This document shows, piece after piece, positions 46,291 through 55,423 of a DNA stretch of 64,000 bases. The position numbers and the translations under genes were made by a program. The stretch is taken from NCBI RefSeq assembly GCF_022829295.1, contig NZ_JAKSYH010000048.1, forward strand, positions 1-64,000, written 5' to 3'. How positions within the stretch are numbered: position 1 is the first letter of the stretch; each line of letters begins with the position of its first letter. The notes beneath the pieces were generated by a model that was given only the letters and a program-made list of their open reading frames with translations, made no database searches and was not told where the DNA came from. This DNA comes from Methylobacterium sp. J-088 (GTDB lineage: Bacteria; Pseudomonadota; Alphaproteobacteria; Rhizobiales; Beijerinckiaceae).

Positions 46291-47715
46291 ATGTCCGAAC
46301 CTGAATGCCTGTTCTGCCTGCACTTTCTCGGCGGGTCTGCCCAAAGTTGGGCGCGACTTGCCGAGGCGCTCGACGGCGTCGTGACGTGCGTGCCCATAGA
46401 CTTGCCGGGCTTCGGGGTGGAAGCCGGCAAGACCGGGTTCTCGGTCGACGCAATGGCCGATCACGTAGCGGAGGCCATCCGCGCCCGCGCACCTGCTTCC
46501 TACGGGATCGCGGGGCACAGCATGGGCGCCAAGGTGGCGCTGGCCCTGGCGCGCCGCTCCGAGGACGGGGCGCCGGGGCTTGCCGGGCTCACCGACCTGA
46601 TCCTGGTGTCCGGCTCGCCGCCGAGCCCCGAGCCGATCCCGGAGGAGCGCCGCGCCCGGATGCGGGCCTGGATCGACGCGGATCCCGAGACGCGGGCGCG
46701 GGAGGCCAGGGCCTTCGTGCGCGAGAATGTCGGGACCGCCCTGGATCGCGCGACCGAGGACGCGGCGGTGGCCGATGTGCTCCGGGCCGCGCCGGAAGCC
46801 TGGAAGGCCTGGCTCGAGTCCGGCGCCCGCGAGGATTGGGGCCGCCGCATCGGCGTTCTGCCCACGCCTGCCCTGATCCTGGCGGGTTCGGAAGATGCCG
46901 ATCTCGGCGCGGACGCGCAGGAGGCGCTGATGGCGCCCCATCTCGCGCGGCATCGCCGCGTGACCGTCGCGGGCGTCGGCCATCTCCTGCCGCTGGAGCG
47001 CCCCGACCTCCTGGCCGGGTTGGTGCGCGAGCATTTCGCCACGCGGGCCGCGGCGCCGGTCGCCGGCCCGCCCGAGGTTCCGCCCGCCTACGCGGCGCTG
47101 ATCGCCTCGGAGCGGGTCAACAGCCGCCTGCGCGAAGCGCTGAACACCCGCGCCGAGCCGGACGATCCCGCCTACCGGCCGGAGGCTGTCGACCCGGTGG
47201 AACTCGCGATCCTGCGCGCCGCCCTCGCCCGGGTCCTGCCCGAGCCCGGCCTCGACCTCGCCGCACGGATCGACCGCCGCCTCGCCTCCGGACAGGGCGA
47301 CGGCTGGCGCTTCGCGGCCCTGCCCGCCGACCCGGACGCCTATCGGGCTGCGTTGCGGACCCTCGACGCCGCCGCACGCGCGGCTCACGGCCGCCCGTTC
47401 GTGGCCCTCGACACCGACAACCAGGACGCGCTGCTGACGCTCTGCCAGCGGGGCGAACTGACGGTTCCGGACACGCTCGGCGGCCGGCTCGACGCCGACC
47501 GGATGCGCTTCTGGTTCGAGGACCTGCGCGGCGACGCGGCCCGGCTCTGGCTCGGCCACCCGGCGGCCCTGGCGCGGATCGGTTTCTCGGGGATCGGCGC
47601 CGGCGGCGACCGGCCGGATGCGATCGCCACGGACCTGCCCGGCTTCCACGCGGTCGGGCTCGACACGCCCGAAGCCTGGGAACCACGACCGTCACACGGG
47701 GAGACTGTACGATGA
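46291..47715 (+). CDS. Alpha/beta hydrolase fused to a gluconate 2-dehydrogenase subunit 3-like domain
   Basis: 474 residues. Residues 1-250 are an alpha/beta hydrolase: HFLGG oxyanion region, nucleophile Ser77 in AGHSMGAK, acid in AGSEDADLG (199-206), His231 in GVGHLLPLE. Residues about 265-474 resemble the GluDH subunit 3 family: a helical [20 protein letters not shown], then [20 protein letters not shown] and a terminal region with GFSGIGAG. Subunit 3 proteins usually stand alone and partner a GMC flavoprotein. Here one follows at once (ATGA overlap), so the fusion probably works with it. Confidence 0.82.
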   Translation: MSEPECLFCLHFLGGSAQSWARLAEALDGVVTCVPIDLPGFGVEAGKTGFSVDAMADHVAEAIRARAPASYGIAGHSMGAKVALALARRSEDGAPGLAGLTDLILVSGSPPSPEPIPEERRARMRAWIDADPETRAREARAFVRENVGTALDRATEDAAVADVLRAAPEAWKAWLESGAREDWGRRIGVLPTPALILAGSEDADLGADAQEALMAPHLARHRRVTVAGVGHLLPLERPDLLAGLVREHFATRAAAPVAGPPEVPPAYAALIASERVNSRLREALNTRAEPDDPAYRPEAVDPVELAILRAALARVLPEPGLDLAARIDRRLASGQGDGWRFAALPADPDAYRAALRTLDAAARAAHGRPFVALDTDNQDALLTLCQRGELTVPDTLGGRLDADRMRFWFEDLRGDAARLWLGHPAALARIGFSGIGAGGDRPDAIATDLPGFHAVGLDTPEAWEPRPSHGETVR

Positions 47716-49265
47716 ACGTCGCGGGGATGCGGACCTACCGCGAGGATGACGTCGTCGATGCGGTGATCGTCGGCACCGGGGCGGGCGGCGCGCCGCTCCT
47801 CGCCCGCCTCGCCGCGGCGGGCCTGAAGGTCGTGGCCCTGGAGGCCGGACCGAACTTCACGCCGGAGCGCTTCGCCTTCGACGAGACCCTGGCGGACGAG
47901 ATCTACTGGACGGATGAGCGCCTCAGCGGCGGCTCGACGCCGGAGGCCTTCGGCGGCAACAACAGCGGCACCGGGGTGGGCGGCTCGACGCTGCACTGGG
48001 GCGCTTTCGTGCCCCGGGCCGATGCCCGCGACCTGCGGCTCCACACGGAGACCGGCGAGGGCGTCGACTGGCCCCTCGGCTACGACGACCTGCTGCCGTT
48101 TTATGAGCGCGTGGAGCGGTTCCTCGGCGTTTCGGGGGCGCAGAGCTATCCGTGGGATGCCGACCGGCGCTATCCCCTGCCCCCGGTGCCGCGCAACGGC
48201 CCCGCGCAGATCATGGCGCAGGCCTGCGAAGCCCGGGGCATCCGCTGGGCCGACGCGCCCGCGGCCGTGGTCTCCCGGGACTTCCAGTCGGAGGACGGAC
48301 CCCACCGCGGCGCCTGCATCAATTGCGGCTACTGCCACCAGGGCTGCCGCAACGGCGCCAAGGCCAGCATGGACGTCACCTACCTGCCGATGGCGCTGGC
48401 CCGCGGCGCGGAGATCCGGGCCGAGGCCTTCGTGCACGGCCTGGAGCGCGGCACGGACGGGCGCATCACCGCCGTGGTCTACCGGCAGGACGGCCAGGAC
48501 CGGCGCCAGCGCTGCGCCACGGTCTTCCTCTGCGCCGGCGCGGTCGAGACGCCGCGGCTGCTGCTGCATTGCGGCCTCGCCAATTCGAGCGACCAGATCG
48601 GCCGGAACTACATGGGCCATGTGGCGACGCAGGTCTGGGGCACCTTCCCGCACGCGGTGCGGATGAACCGCGGTTACCCCTCGTCGCTCATCACCGAGGA
48701 CTTCATCCGCGCGGGCTCGGATTTCGCCGGCGGCTACCTGATTCAGAGCCTCGGCGTCGTGCCGGTGACCTTCGGCAACGCTGTGGCGCGCGGGCGCGGT
48801 TTGTGGGGCAAGCCGCTCCTCGACTATCTCGACCGCTACAACAATCTCGCCGGTATCGGCATCAACGGCGAGACCCTGCCCTGCGACGCCAACGTGCTGA
48901 CGCTGGCGGACGAGACCGACGCGCGTGGGATGCGCAAGCCCCAGATCAGCTTCGGCTACGGCACCAACGAGAAAAGCCTCAACGCCCACGCCACGCGGGT
49001 CATGCGCGACCTGTGGGAACAAGCCGGCGCCGACGACATCTGGGTGCTGGAGCGCGTCGCCCACACGCTGGGCACCTGCCGGATGGGCCGCGACGGGTCG
49101 AGCGCCGTGGTCGACCCGCAGGGCCGCAGCTTCGACATCGACAATTTGTGGATCTGCGACGGCTCGACCTTTCCGAGTTCTCTCGCGGCGAACCCGGCGC
49201 TGACCATCATGGCGCTGAGCCTGCGCACCGCAGAGGCGTTTTTGGGCGGTGCAGGGCGGAGCTGA
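47712..49265 (+). CDS. GMC family FAD-dependent oxidoreductase (gluconate/alcohol dehydrogenase-like)
   Basis: 517 residues from ATG 47712. FAD binds at [20 protein letters not shown] (18-37) with EAG beyond. [19 protein letters not shown] is the second FAD motif. [18 protein letters not shown] is the Cys-rich loop of the dehydrogenase branch, and HTLGTCRMG contains the catalytic histidine. There is no signal peptide; in gluconate dehydrogenases the small subunit carries one, but here the upstream fusion protein has none either, so the pair may be cytoplasmic. Substrate unknown. Confidence 0.9.
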   Translation: MNVAGMRTYREDDVVDAVIVGTGAGGAPLLARLAAAGLKVVALEAGPNFTPERFAFDETLADEIYWTDERLSGGSTPEAFGGNNSGTGVGGSTLHWGAFVPRADARDLRLHTETGEGVDWPLGYDDLLPFYERVERFLGVSGAQSYPWDADRRYPLPPVPRNGPAQIMAQACEARGIRWADAPAAVVSRDFQSEDGPHRGACINCGYCHQGCRNGAKASMDVTYLPMALARGAEIRAEAFVHGLERGTDGRITAVVYRQDGQDRRQRCATVFLCAGAVETPRLLLHCGLANSSDQIGRNYMGHVATQVWGTFPHAVRMNRGYPSSLITEDFIRAGSDFAGGYLIQSLGVVPVTFGNAVARGRGLWGKPLLDYLDRYNNLAGIGINGETLPCDANVLTLADETDARGMRKPQISFGYGTNEKSLNAHATRVMRDLWEQAGADDIWVLERVAHTLGTCRMGRDGSSAVVDPQGRSFDIDNLWICDGSTFPSSLAANPALTIMALSLRTAEAFLGGAGRS

Positions 49266-49330
49266 GGTCCGGCCTGCGCGGCGGTGGACCGGCGGCAGCG
49301 GGAAACGCCCGAGACGGGCGCCCCGTCGGT

Positions 49331-50752
49331 CTACGCGGCCCGCACCGTCGCGAGGAAGCGAGCGACCTCAGCCGTGAGGTGTTCGGACTGGCGCGAGAGT
49401 TCGGAAGCGGCCCCGAGGACCTGGCTCGCCGCTGCCCCCGTCTCCTCGCCCGCATGCGCCACGCCCGCGACATTGCTCGTCACCGCGCCGGTGCCCTGCG
49501 CCGCCTGGGTGACGTTGCGCACGATCTCCTGGGTCGCCGATCCCTGTTGCTCCACCGCCGCGGCGATCGTGGTCGCCACGTCGCTGAGATCCTGGATCCG
49601 TGCGGTGATCGCTCCGATCGCCACCACTGCCTGGCCGGTCGAGGCCTGGATCCGCGTGATCTGCCCGGAGATCTCGTCGGTCGCCCTGGCGGTCTGCTCG
49701 GCGAGCGCCTTGACCTCCGAAGCCACCACCGCGAATCCCCGGCCCGCCTCGCCGGCCCGCGCCGCCTCGATCGTGGCGTTGAGCGCAAGAAGGTTGGTCT
49801 GGCTCGCGATCGAGGCGATCAGGCCGACCACGTCGCCGATGCGCGTGACCGCCCCGCTCAGCTCCTGCACCAGCGCGGTGGTCCGATCGGCCTCCGAAGC
49901 CGTTGCCGTCGCGAGTTCCGCGGAGCCCTGCACCTGCCGGCCGATCTCCTGAACCGAGGAGCCCAGTTCCTCGGCGGCGGCCGCCACGGTGCCGACGTTG
50001 CTGGCCGCCTCCTCGGCGGCGGCCGCGACCGTGGTCGACTGGTCGGCGGTCTGGGCTGCGGTGGCGCTCATGGTCTGGGCTGTGGCCTGCAACTCCGTAG
50101 CCGAGGCCGAGACGAGGCCGATGATGCCGCCGACCGCCCGCTCGAAGCCATCGGCCAGTTGCCGCATGACGGTCCTGCGCTGGTCCTCGGCGGCCAACCG
50201 TGCCTGAGCGGTCTCGGCCTCCAGGGCCCGGGTGCGGATCAGGTTGTCCTTGAACAGCTGCACGGCCGCCGCCATCGCGCCGATCTCGTCCCGGCGGTTC
50301 AAGCCCGGGATCCGGACGTCCAGATCGCCGGCGCCGAGCCTGGACATCGTCCCCTGCATGGCGCCGAGCGGCCGGACGACGCGGAACTGCGTGATCGCCA
50401 AGCCGCCCAGGACCACGAGCAATGCCGCCCCGATGACGGCCGACATCGACGTCATGACCCGCCGCGCCCGCTCGACCGCGGCTTCCGTCGCGGCCACGAC
50501 CTGATCCATCGCACGCGTCGCGACGGTCAGCTCGGGATCGGCGAACCCGGCCGCCTGCAAACCGATCTCCCGCATCGTCGCATCGACTTCCAAGCGGATC
50601 TTGGCGAGCCGCTCGATAGCGGTCCGGGCCTCCCCGGTGCTCGCCTTGAGGCTGGAGAGGCTGTTGCTTCGCTCGAATCGAAGGGCCTGCAATGCGTTCA
50701 AGACAGCCTTGTCGGCGACGGCATCGCGCTTGGCGATCTCCGACGCGGTCAC
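49331..50752 (-). CDS. Methyl-accepting chemotaxis protein, N-terminus interrupted
   Basis: From the GTG at 50752 the product has 473 residues. It contains a four-helix-bundle sensory region, a second membrane helix ([20 protein letters not shown]), a HAMP domain ([20 protein letters not shown]) and a signalling domain with the hairpin tip [20 protein letters not shown]. The first membrane helix lies upstream in the same frame (50753-50884) but without any start codon after an in-frame TAG. So this start yields a receptor lacking its first membrane segment. The gene may be a pseudogene. The signalling half is intact. Confidence 0.8.
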   Translation of the reverse strand: MTASEIAKRDAVADKAVLNALQALRFERSNSLSSLKASTGEARTAIERLAKIRLEVDATMREIGLQAAGFADPELTVATRAMDQVVAATEAAVERARRVMTSMSAVIGAALLVVLGGLAITQFRVVRPLGAMQGTMSRLGAGDLDVRIPGLNRRDEIGAMAAAVQLFKDNLIRTRALEAETAQARLAAEDQRRTVMRQLADGFERAVGGIIGLVSASATELQATAQTMSATAAQTADQSTTVAAAAEEAASNVGTVAAAAEELGSSVQEIGRQVQGSAELATATASEADRTTALVQELSGAVTRIGDVVGLIASIASQTNLLALNATIEAARAGEAGRGFAVVASEVKALAEQTARATDEISGQITRIQASTGQAVVAIGAITARIQDLSDVATTIAAAVEQQGSATQEIVRNVTQAAQGTGAVTSNVAGVAHAGEETGAAASQVLGAASELSRQSEHLTAEVARFLATVRAA

Positions 50753-50920
50753 AACCTCCCAGGCATGCCACGCCCGCGCCGCGACATCGGCGATGAGCGC
50801 GAGGCCGAGGAACCCGACGACCGCAAAGAGATACGTCCGGAGCGAAACATGGGGCCGCGCATGCTCCGTATTTCCTGTCGCCTACAGATCGATCTTCCAG
50901 AGGTATGCGAGCAAGGGCAT
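50753..50920 (-). other. Interrupted 5' end of the chemoreceptor gene (in-frame amber codon)
   Basis: ATG 50920, preceded by CGCGGAAAATC, reads MPLLAYLWKIDL and then TAG (50884-50882). The same frame continues [20 protein letters not shown] then [20 protein letters not shown] up to the GTG at 50752. The hydrophobic run is what the first membrane helix of this receptor should look like. With the amber codon read through, the protein would have 529 residues. The remaining sequence to 51162 shows only a short palindrome (AGACTCGGAGTCT) near 50940. Confidence 0.65.
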
Positions 50921-51162
50921 GATTTTCCGCGCGCAGACTCGGAGTCTCCGAATATGACGACACGATTAACATCTTCGCCATGTGTCGTGAACCGGTCTGC
51001 ATTGCGGTGCGCGCCGCTTTCCGCCGGAGCCGATTGGGTTTCTCTGTCTGTTACACTACGTTCCCAGATCGGATCGACTTGCCTTGATCGAACGGGAGGC
51101 CGTTCGTTGCGCGTCCCAAGCAGCCTCGACGCGTCCGTCGTGGCTTCGCCGGACGGGTCGCC

Positions 51163-51879
51163 TCAGCCCGCCGCTCCGCGCAGATCGGCGAGCGAGCGCC
51201 GCTGGCGGCCCTCCGCGTCGAAATTCGCGGGATCGAGCCACGCTTCGAAACCGGCACGGACCTTCGGCCAGTCCGCGTCGGTGATCGAGAACCACGCGGT
51301 GTCGCGCGAGCGGCCCTTCACCACGGTGGCATTCCGGAAGATGCCCTCGAAGGTGAAGCCCAGGCGCAGGGCCGCCGCACGGGACGGGGCGTTGAGGCTG
51401 TCGCACTTCCACTCGTAGCGGCGGTAGCCGAGCGCGTCGAAGGCGCGGGTCATCATCAGAGCCATGGCCTCGGTCGAGGCTGGGGTACGCTGCAGGCCCG
51501 GCCCGAAATGCAGGTGCCCGACCTCGATCACGCCGTTGGCCGCGTCGATCCTGAGATACGAGGCGATGCCTAAGGGCTCGCCGCTCTCGCGGTCGAGGAT
51601 CGCATGGAACAGCGGATCCCGGCTCGCCGCCCGGGCTTCGAGACGCTCGCGGAACGCTGCCTCGCTCTCGGACATCGCGTCGGGGAGATAAGTCCACGTC
51701 CGCCGATCGGGCGCTGCGCTGTAGGCTGCGAACAGACCGGCCGCGTGGGCCTCGGCGTCGAGGGGCACGACCCGGCAGGTGCGGCCCTCCATCGGCGTCC
51801 GGGGCGGGTGCGGACGCGGCGTCCAGTCCGGCAAAGCCGGCCCGATCGGCTGGCCGAACTCGTCGACGCGCGCGCTCAT
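51163..51879 (-). CDS. GNAT family N-acetyltransferase (RimJ/RimL type)
   Basis: 238 residues from ATG 51879, which overlaps the paiB stop (ATGA). It opens with DEFGQPIGPALPDWTPRPHP, typical of a well-known GNAT subgroup, then RTWTYLPDAM, VIEVGHLHFGPGLQRTPAST and YEWKCDSLNAPSRAAALRLG. These enzymes acetylate protein N-termini or small molecules. It is the second gene of a paiB-GNAT operon. Confidence 0.9.
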   Translation of the reverse strand: MSARVDEFGQPIGPALPDWTPRPHPPRTPMEGRTCRVVPLDAEAHAAGLFAAYSAAPDRRTWTYLPDAMSESEAAFRERLEARAASRDPLFHAILDRESGEPLGIASYLRIDAANGVIEVGHLHFGPGLQRTPASTEAMALMMTRAFDALGYRRYEWKCDSLNAPSRAAALRLGFTFEGIFRNATVVKGRSRDTAWFSITDADWPKVRAGFEAWLDPANFDAEGRQRRSLADLRGAAG

Positions 51880-52502
51880 GGCCGGCTCCGCTCGGCGACC
51901 AGTTCGGCGAGTTCCGCCTCGCCCGCGGCCTGGAATCCTGCGATCACGCCGGCCCGGTCGGGCTCCGGCCTGTTCTGGCTCATCTTCCACTTCCCCTCGA
52001 TACGCGTGATCGGGATCTCGACGCCGATCAGCGCCTGAACCTGCGCCGCCACGAACGGCTCCGGCGCGTCGGACACCGCCCAGGGCTCGGCGCGCGACCC
52101 CTCCCGGAGCGCCGTGAGATCGGCGATCTGGCGCCGCAGCCATGCCGCATCCGCGATCACGCGCGGGCGGCCCCAGGCATGGACGGTGGCGTAGTTCCAG
52201 GTCGGGACGACGCGGCCATGAACCCGCTTGCTCGCGTACCAGCTCGGGGTGACGTAGCCCTGCGGCCCCTGGAACACCACGAGGCATTCGGCGACCGCAG
52301 CCAGATCCACGCCCTGCGGGTTGGCGCGCGCGAGATGCGCACGCAGGATCCCGTGCGCGCCGCCTTCGTCGAGGAGGAACGGGATCGGGTTGGCGGTCAG
52401 GCCCCCCGGCCCGGCGGTGATCAGGAGGCCGAGCGGATAGGCGCGGATCAGCGCCTGCTGGGCCTCCCGAGCATCGTCCCTGAAATGTGGCGGCTGGTAC
52501 AC
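51876..52502 (-). CDS. paiB: FMN-binding negative transcriptional regulator (PaiB family)
   Basis: 208 residues. It begins MYQPPHFRDDAREAQQALIR, and the split-barrel flavin fold shows PIPFLLDEGGAHGILRAHLA and TPSWYASKRVHGRVVPTWNY. PaiB-like proteins have been linked to repression of sporulation and protease genes in Bacillus, but in proteobacteria the role is unclear and an enzymatic one is possible. It is divergent from a MocR regulator. Confidence 0.9.
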   Translation of the reverse strand: MYQPPHFRDDAREAQQALIRAYPLGLLITAGPGGLTANPIPFLLDEGGAHGILRAHLARANPQGVDLAAVAECLVVFQGPQGYVTPSWYASKRVHGRVVPTWNYATVHAWGRPRVIADAAWLRRQIADLTALREGSRAEPWAVSDAPEPFVAAQVQALIGVEIPITRIEGKWKMSQNRPEPDRAGVIAGFQAAGEAELAELVAERSRP

Positions 52503-52562
52503 GGGCCTCGTCCTGTCGGATCACACAGACGCGTCGTTTGCCCGGGGTGCTTGACGGTTTGG

Positions 52563-52604
52563 TGGACCAGAGGAAAGGTCCAATTCCTGAAATGCGACTG
52601 GACC
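52563..52604. promoter_or_regulatory. Candidate MocR operator half-sites
   Basis: TGGACC occurs at 52563-52568 and 52599-52604 in direct orientation, 36 bp apart, and its inverse GGTCCA is at 52577-52582. All lie in the 112-bp divergent region between paiB and the MocR gene, the last one 10 bp before the MocR start. MocR/PdxR proteins typically bind spaced direct repeats of this kind. A TTGACG at 52551 could be part of the MocR promoter. Confidence 0.5.
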
Positions 52605-52614
52605 ACGTGCCGGG

Positions 52615-54096
52615 ATGTCCAGAGCTCCGCTTCCGCTGCCCGTCAGCCTCGACCCCGCGAACCCGCTGCCGCTCCACGCGCAGCTTCGGGAGGCGTTGCG
52701 TCGGGCGATCCTCGACCGCCGGCTGCCGCGCGGGGCCCGGCTTCCGGCCTCGCGCGTGCTGGCCGCCGATCTCGCCTGCGCCCGCGGCACGGTGGTGCTC
52801 GCCCTCGAACAGCTTGTCGCCGAAGGCTACCTGACGGCCCGCCCCGGCTCGGCCACGCGCGTCGCCGCGACCCTGCCGGACGATTCGGTGCCGTCGGCGG
52901 TCCGACCCGTGGGCGCGTCGGTCGCCCCGGTGCCCAACCTGTCGCGCCGGGGTGCCGGCCTCACCGCGACGCCGCGGCAGCGGTACATGGCGGGATCCAC
53001 CGCGCCCGACGCCTTCGCGTTGGGCCGTCCGGCACCCGATGCCTTCCCGTACGCGGTCTGGGCGCGCCTGCTCCAGGCCGAATGGCGCCACGGACCGGTC
53101 GAGCCGCCGGATCCCCGCGGCTCGCCGGCGTTGCGCGGCGCCATCGCGGCCTATCTGGCGCAGGCACGGGGCGTCGTCTGCGAGGCCGACGACGTGATCG
53201 TCACGGCCGGTATCCGGCAGAGCCTGCGGCTGCTCGCAGAGCTGCTGCTCGATCCCGGGGAGACCGCCCTGGTGGAGGAGCCGGGATTTCCCGGGATCGC
53301 CCAGGCGCTCGCCAACGCGGGCCTGCGGCCGGTGCCGATCCCGGTCGGACCGGGCGGGTTGTCCGCGTCCCGCGCGGCCCTCCTGGCGCCCGGCGCGCGG
53401 CTCGCCGTGGTGACGCCGGCCCACCATTACCCCCTCGGCCACACGATGAGCCTGGAGAACCGCCTCGACCTCCTGGCCTGGGCGGATTCGGTCTCGGGCT
53501 GGATCGTCGAGGACGATTACGACGGCGCCTACCGGTATGCCGGCCGTCCGCTCGCGCCGTTGCGCGCCCTCGATCGGTCGGGCCGGGTCATCTACGTGGG
53601 CAGCTTCTCCAAGCTCCTGCTGCCGGCCCTCGGCCTGAGCTACCTCGTCCTTCCCCGGGGGCTGGTGGCCCCGGTGAATCAGGCGCTCGCCGAGATCGGC
53701 CCCGCCCCGCCCGGGATCGGCCAGTGGGCGCTCGCGCGCTTCATCGAGGACGGGCACCTCGCCGGCCATCTGCGCCGGACCCGCCGCCTCTACGCCCTGC
53801 GCCAGGAGGCCCTGGTGGAGGCCGCCGCGACATTCGCCGCGGACGTGATCGCGGTCGACCCGATGGAGGGCGGGATGCACCTCATCGCGCGGCCGGGGCC
53901 GGTCTGGGGACCCAGCCTCACCGATGCCGCCGCGGCGGCAGCCCTCGGCCGGGCCGGGATCTCCGCGGTGGCGCTCTCGGCCTATCACGCGGGGGTGCCG
54001 GAGCCCGGGCTGCTGCTCGGCTACGCCGCCGTGCCCGACCGGGCGATCGCGCCGGCGGTGCGGCGCCTGGCGGAGACGCTGCGCCAGATGCTGTGA
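52615..54096 (+). CDS. MocR-family regulator (GntR DNA-binding plus aminotransferase domain)
   Basis: 493 residues. The GntR winged helix is at about 18-80 (LREALRRAILDRRLPRGARL, ARGTVVLALEQLVAEGYLTA). After a linker, a fold-type I aminotransferase domain follows, with TPAHHYPLGHTMSLENRLDL, VEDDYDGAYRYAG and the PLP lysine in VGSFSKLLLPALGL. PdxR-type members sense PLP. It probably regulates itself and the divergent paiB-GNAT genes. Confidence 0.92.
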   Translation: MSRAPLPLPVSLDPANPLPLHAQLREALRRAILDRRLPRGARLPASRVLAADLACARGTVVLALEQLVAEGYLTARPGSATRVAATLPDDSVPSAVRPVGASVAPVPNLSRRGAGLTATPRQRYMAGSTAPDAFALGRPAPDAFPYAVWARLLQAEWRHGPVEPPDPRGSPALRGAIAAYLAQARGVVCEADDVIVTAGIRQSLRLLAELLLDPGETALVEEPGFPGIAQALANAGLRPVPIPVGPGGLSASRAALLAPGARLAVVTPAHHYPLGHTMSLENRLDLLAWADSVSGWIVEDDYDGAYRYAGRPLAPLRALDRSGRVIYVGSFSKLLLPALGLSYLVLPRGLVAPVNQALAEIGPAPPGIGQWALARFIEDGHLAGHLRRTRRLYALRQEALVEAAATFAADVIAVDPMEGGMHLIARPGPVWGPSLTDAAAAAALGRAGISAVALSAYHAGVPEPGLLLGYAAVPDRAIAPAVRRLAETLRQML

Positions 54097-54108
54097 GACG
54101 GAGCCCGT

Positions 54109-55353
54109 TCAGGACACGATCGCGCCGGTTTCGGCGAACCGGGCCAGCCGCGCGACGAGGGGCGCGACCATCACGCGATCCAGCTGCCGCAGCAGACCGC
54201 TCCGCGCATGCGCGACGTTCGCCTCGGTCTGCTCCCGCGCCCGGCGGTGCCAGGCCGGGCGGTCCGCCTTGCAGTCTGTCCAGGCCCGCTCGATCGCGCG
54301 AAACACCTGCGGCAGGCGTTCGATCGGGTCGCTGATCGGGTCGTAGCCGTGGTCGATCAGGTCTTCGAAGGTGTGGAAGCCCAGTTCGGAGAGCCGCGCC
54401 ACGGCGCGCGGGGCGCCGACCATCACGAAGGGCAGACCGGTCGCGGCGGCCTTCAGGGATTTCTCGGTGATCCGCTCCACGCCCGGTTCGAAGAAGTCGG
54501 TCTCCGAGATCACCGTCAGGTCGCAATCGGCGTAGGCGCGCGTGTCCAGGGTCATCACCATGTCGGTGCCCCGGTCGGCGTCGATCCGCTGGGCCCGGCG
54601 GGGGATCCAGGTCGCCATATCGGCCAGCAGCGGGCCGAAGGCGGCCTCGATCTCCGGCGGCCTGTGAAACACGTCGATGCCGCCCGCCTTCGGGTTGTCG
54701 GTGCCGATACCGTGGAAGGAGATCACACCGTCGCGGTCCAGGCCGTTGAGCTGGAACCAGCGGTAGAGCAGCACCCGGTGCCAGCGCAGGGCCGCGTTCT
54801 GGCACAGGAAGCGCGCCGGACCCGCGCCCCGCGCGAACGGTGCATAGCCGGTGCGATCGAGCGGGTGCTGCGGGAAAAGGCGCGGGCCCGCCTCCGCGTC
54901 GAGCCAGAGGGCGACCTGGAGCGGGAAGAACTCGAACGTCCAGAACCGCAAACCCTCGCCGTGGAGCCGCTCGTACTCCAGCCGCAACAGGTGGTTCTGG
55001 GACACGAGCACGACCCGGTCGCGGGGGATGCCGAGGCCGTCGAGGTTGCGGTGGAGCGCCTCGAAGGTCGGGGCGTGCAGGCCCGGGCCCTCGTTCGAGA
55101 GATCGAGCAGCAGCGCCGCGCGCCCGGTGCGCAGAGTCTCGACATCGCCGGGGGTGAGGAGATCGAGCCGCCCGTTGGCCTCGGGGAAACCCAGGCGGAC
55201 GAAATCGAGCACCGGCAGGCAGAGGACGTGGCGCGCCGCGCCCGGATCGACTGTCACGGTGACCGGCTTGCCCATCCAGCCGAGCGCGGCCGGCAGGAAA
55301 TGGCCGGCCTCGCCCCGGGGAACGAGCAGGATCTCGGAGGAGGATTGGCTCAT
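54109..55353 (-). CDS. Unrecognised 414-residue protein, possibly glycosyltransferase-like
   Basis: Start ATG 55353, with AGGAGGA-like purines near it on the template side being part of codons, so no clear SD. No membrane helix or signal peptide. The C-terminal part reads SETDFFEPGVERITEKSLKA then GLPFVMVGAPRAVARLSELG and FHTFEDLIDHGYDPISDPIE. The pattern ITEK..KA...G.PF...G....L..L...GF.TF...ID..YD resembles a domain seen in viral and bacterial glycan-related proteins, from memory only. It is the last gene after the dpp-type transporter, 70 bp downstream, perhaps in the same transcript. Confidence 0.7.
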   Translation of the reverse strand: MSQSSSEILLVPRGEAGHFLPAALGWMGKPVTVTVDPGAARHVLCLPVLDFVRLGFPEANGRLDLLTPGDVETLRTGRAALLLDLSNEGPGLHAPTFEALHRNLDGLGIPRDRVVLVSQNHLLRLEYERLHGEGLRFWTFEFFPLQVALWLDAEAGPRLFPQHPLDRTGYAPFARGAGPARFLCQNAALRWHRVLLYRWFQLNGLDRDGVISFHGIGTDNPKAGGIDVFHRPPEIEAAFGPLLADMATWIPRRAQRIDADRGTDMVMTLDTRAYADCDLTVISETDFFEPGVERITEKSLKAAATGLPFVMVGAPRAVARLSELGFHTFEDLIDHGYDPISDPIERLPQVFRAIERAWTDCKADRPAWHRRAREQTEANVAHARSGLLRQLDRVMVAPLVARLARFAETGAIVS

Positions 55354-55423
55354 CGGCACGCCCGGACGGCCCACAACCGGGCCGCGCGAAGCCGGATAAA
55401 GACTCCGCGCGCAGGCGTCGAGG

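Noticed and set aside
45412..47649. A 745-codon minus-strand frame extending the GNAT gene upstream
   Set aside because: The extension is antisense to the hydrolase fusion gene. The ATG at 46170 has a clear GGAGGA SD and fits the GNAT length.
48152..51418. A 1088-codon plus-strand open frame
   Set aside because: It runs out of frame through the GMC gene and then antisense to the chemoreceptor. Composition is Arg/Gly/Ala-rich and no family motif occurs.
51163..53988. A 941-codon minus-strand frame that would extend the GNAT gene
   Set aside because: Only the part after ATG 51879 is GNAT. The rest is antisense to the MocR gene and out of frame with paiB.
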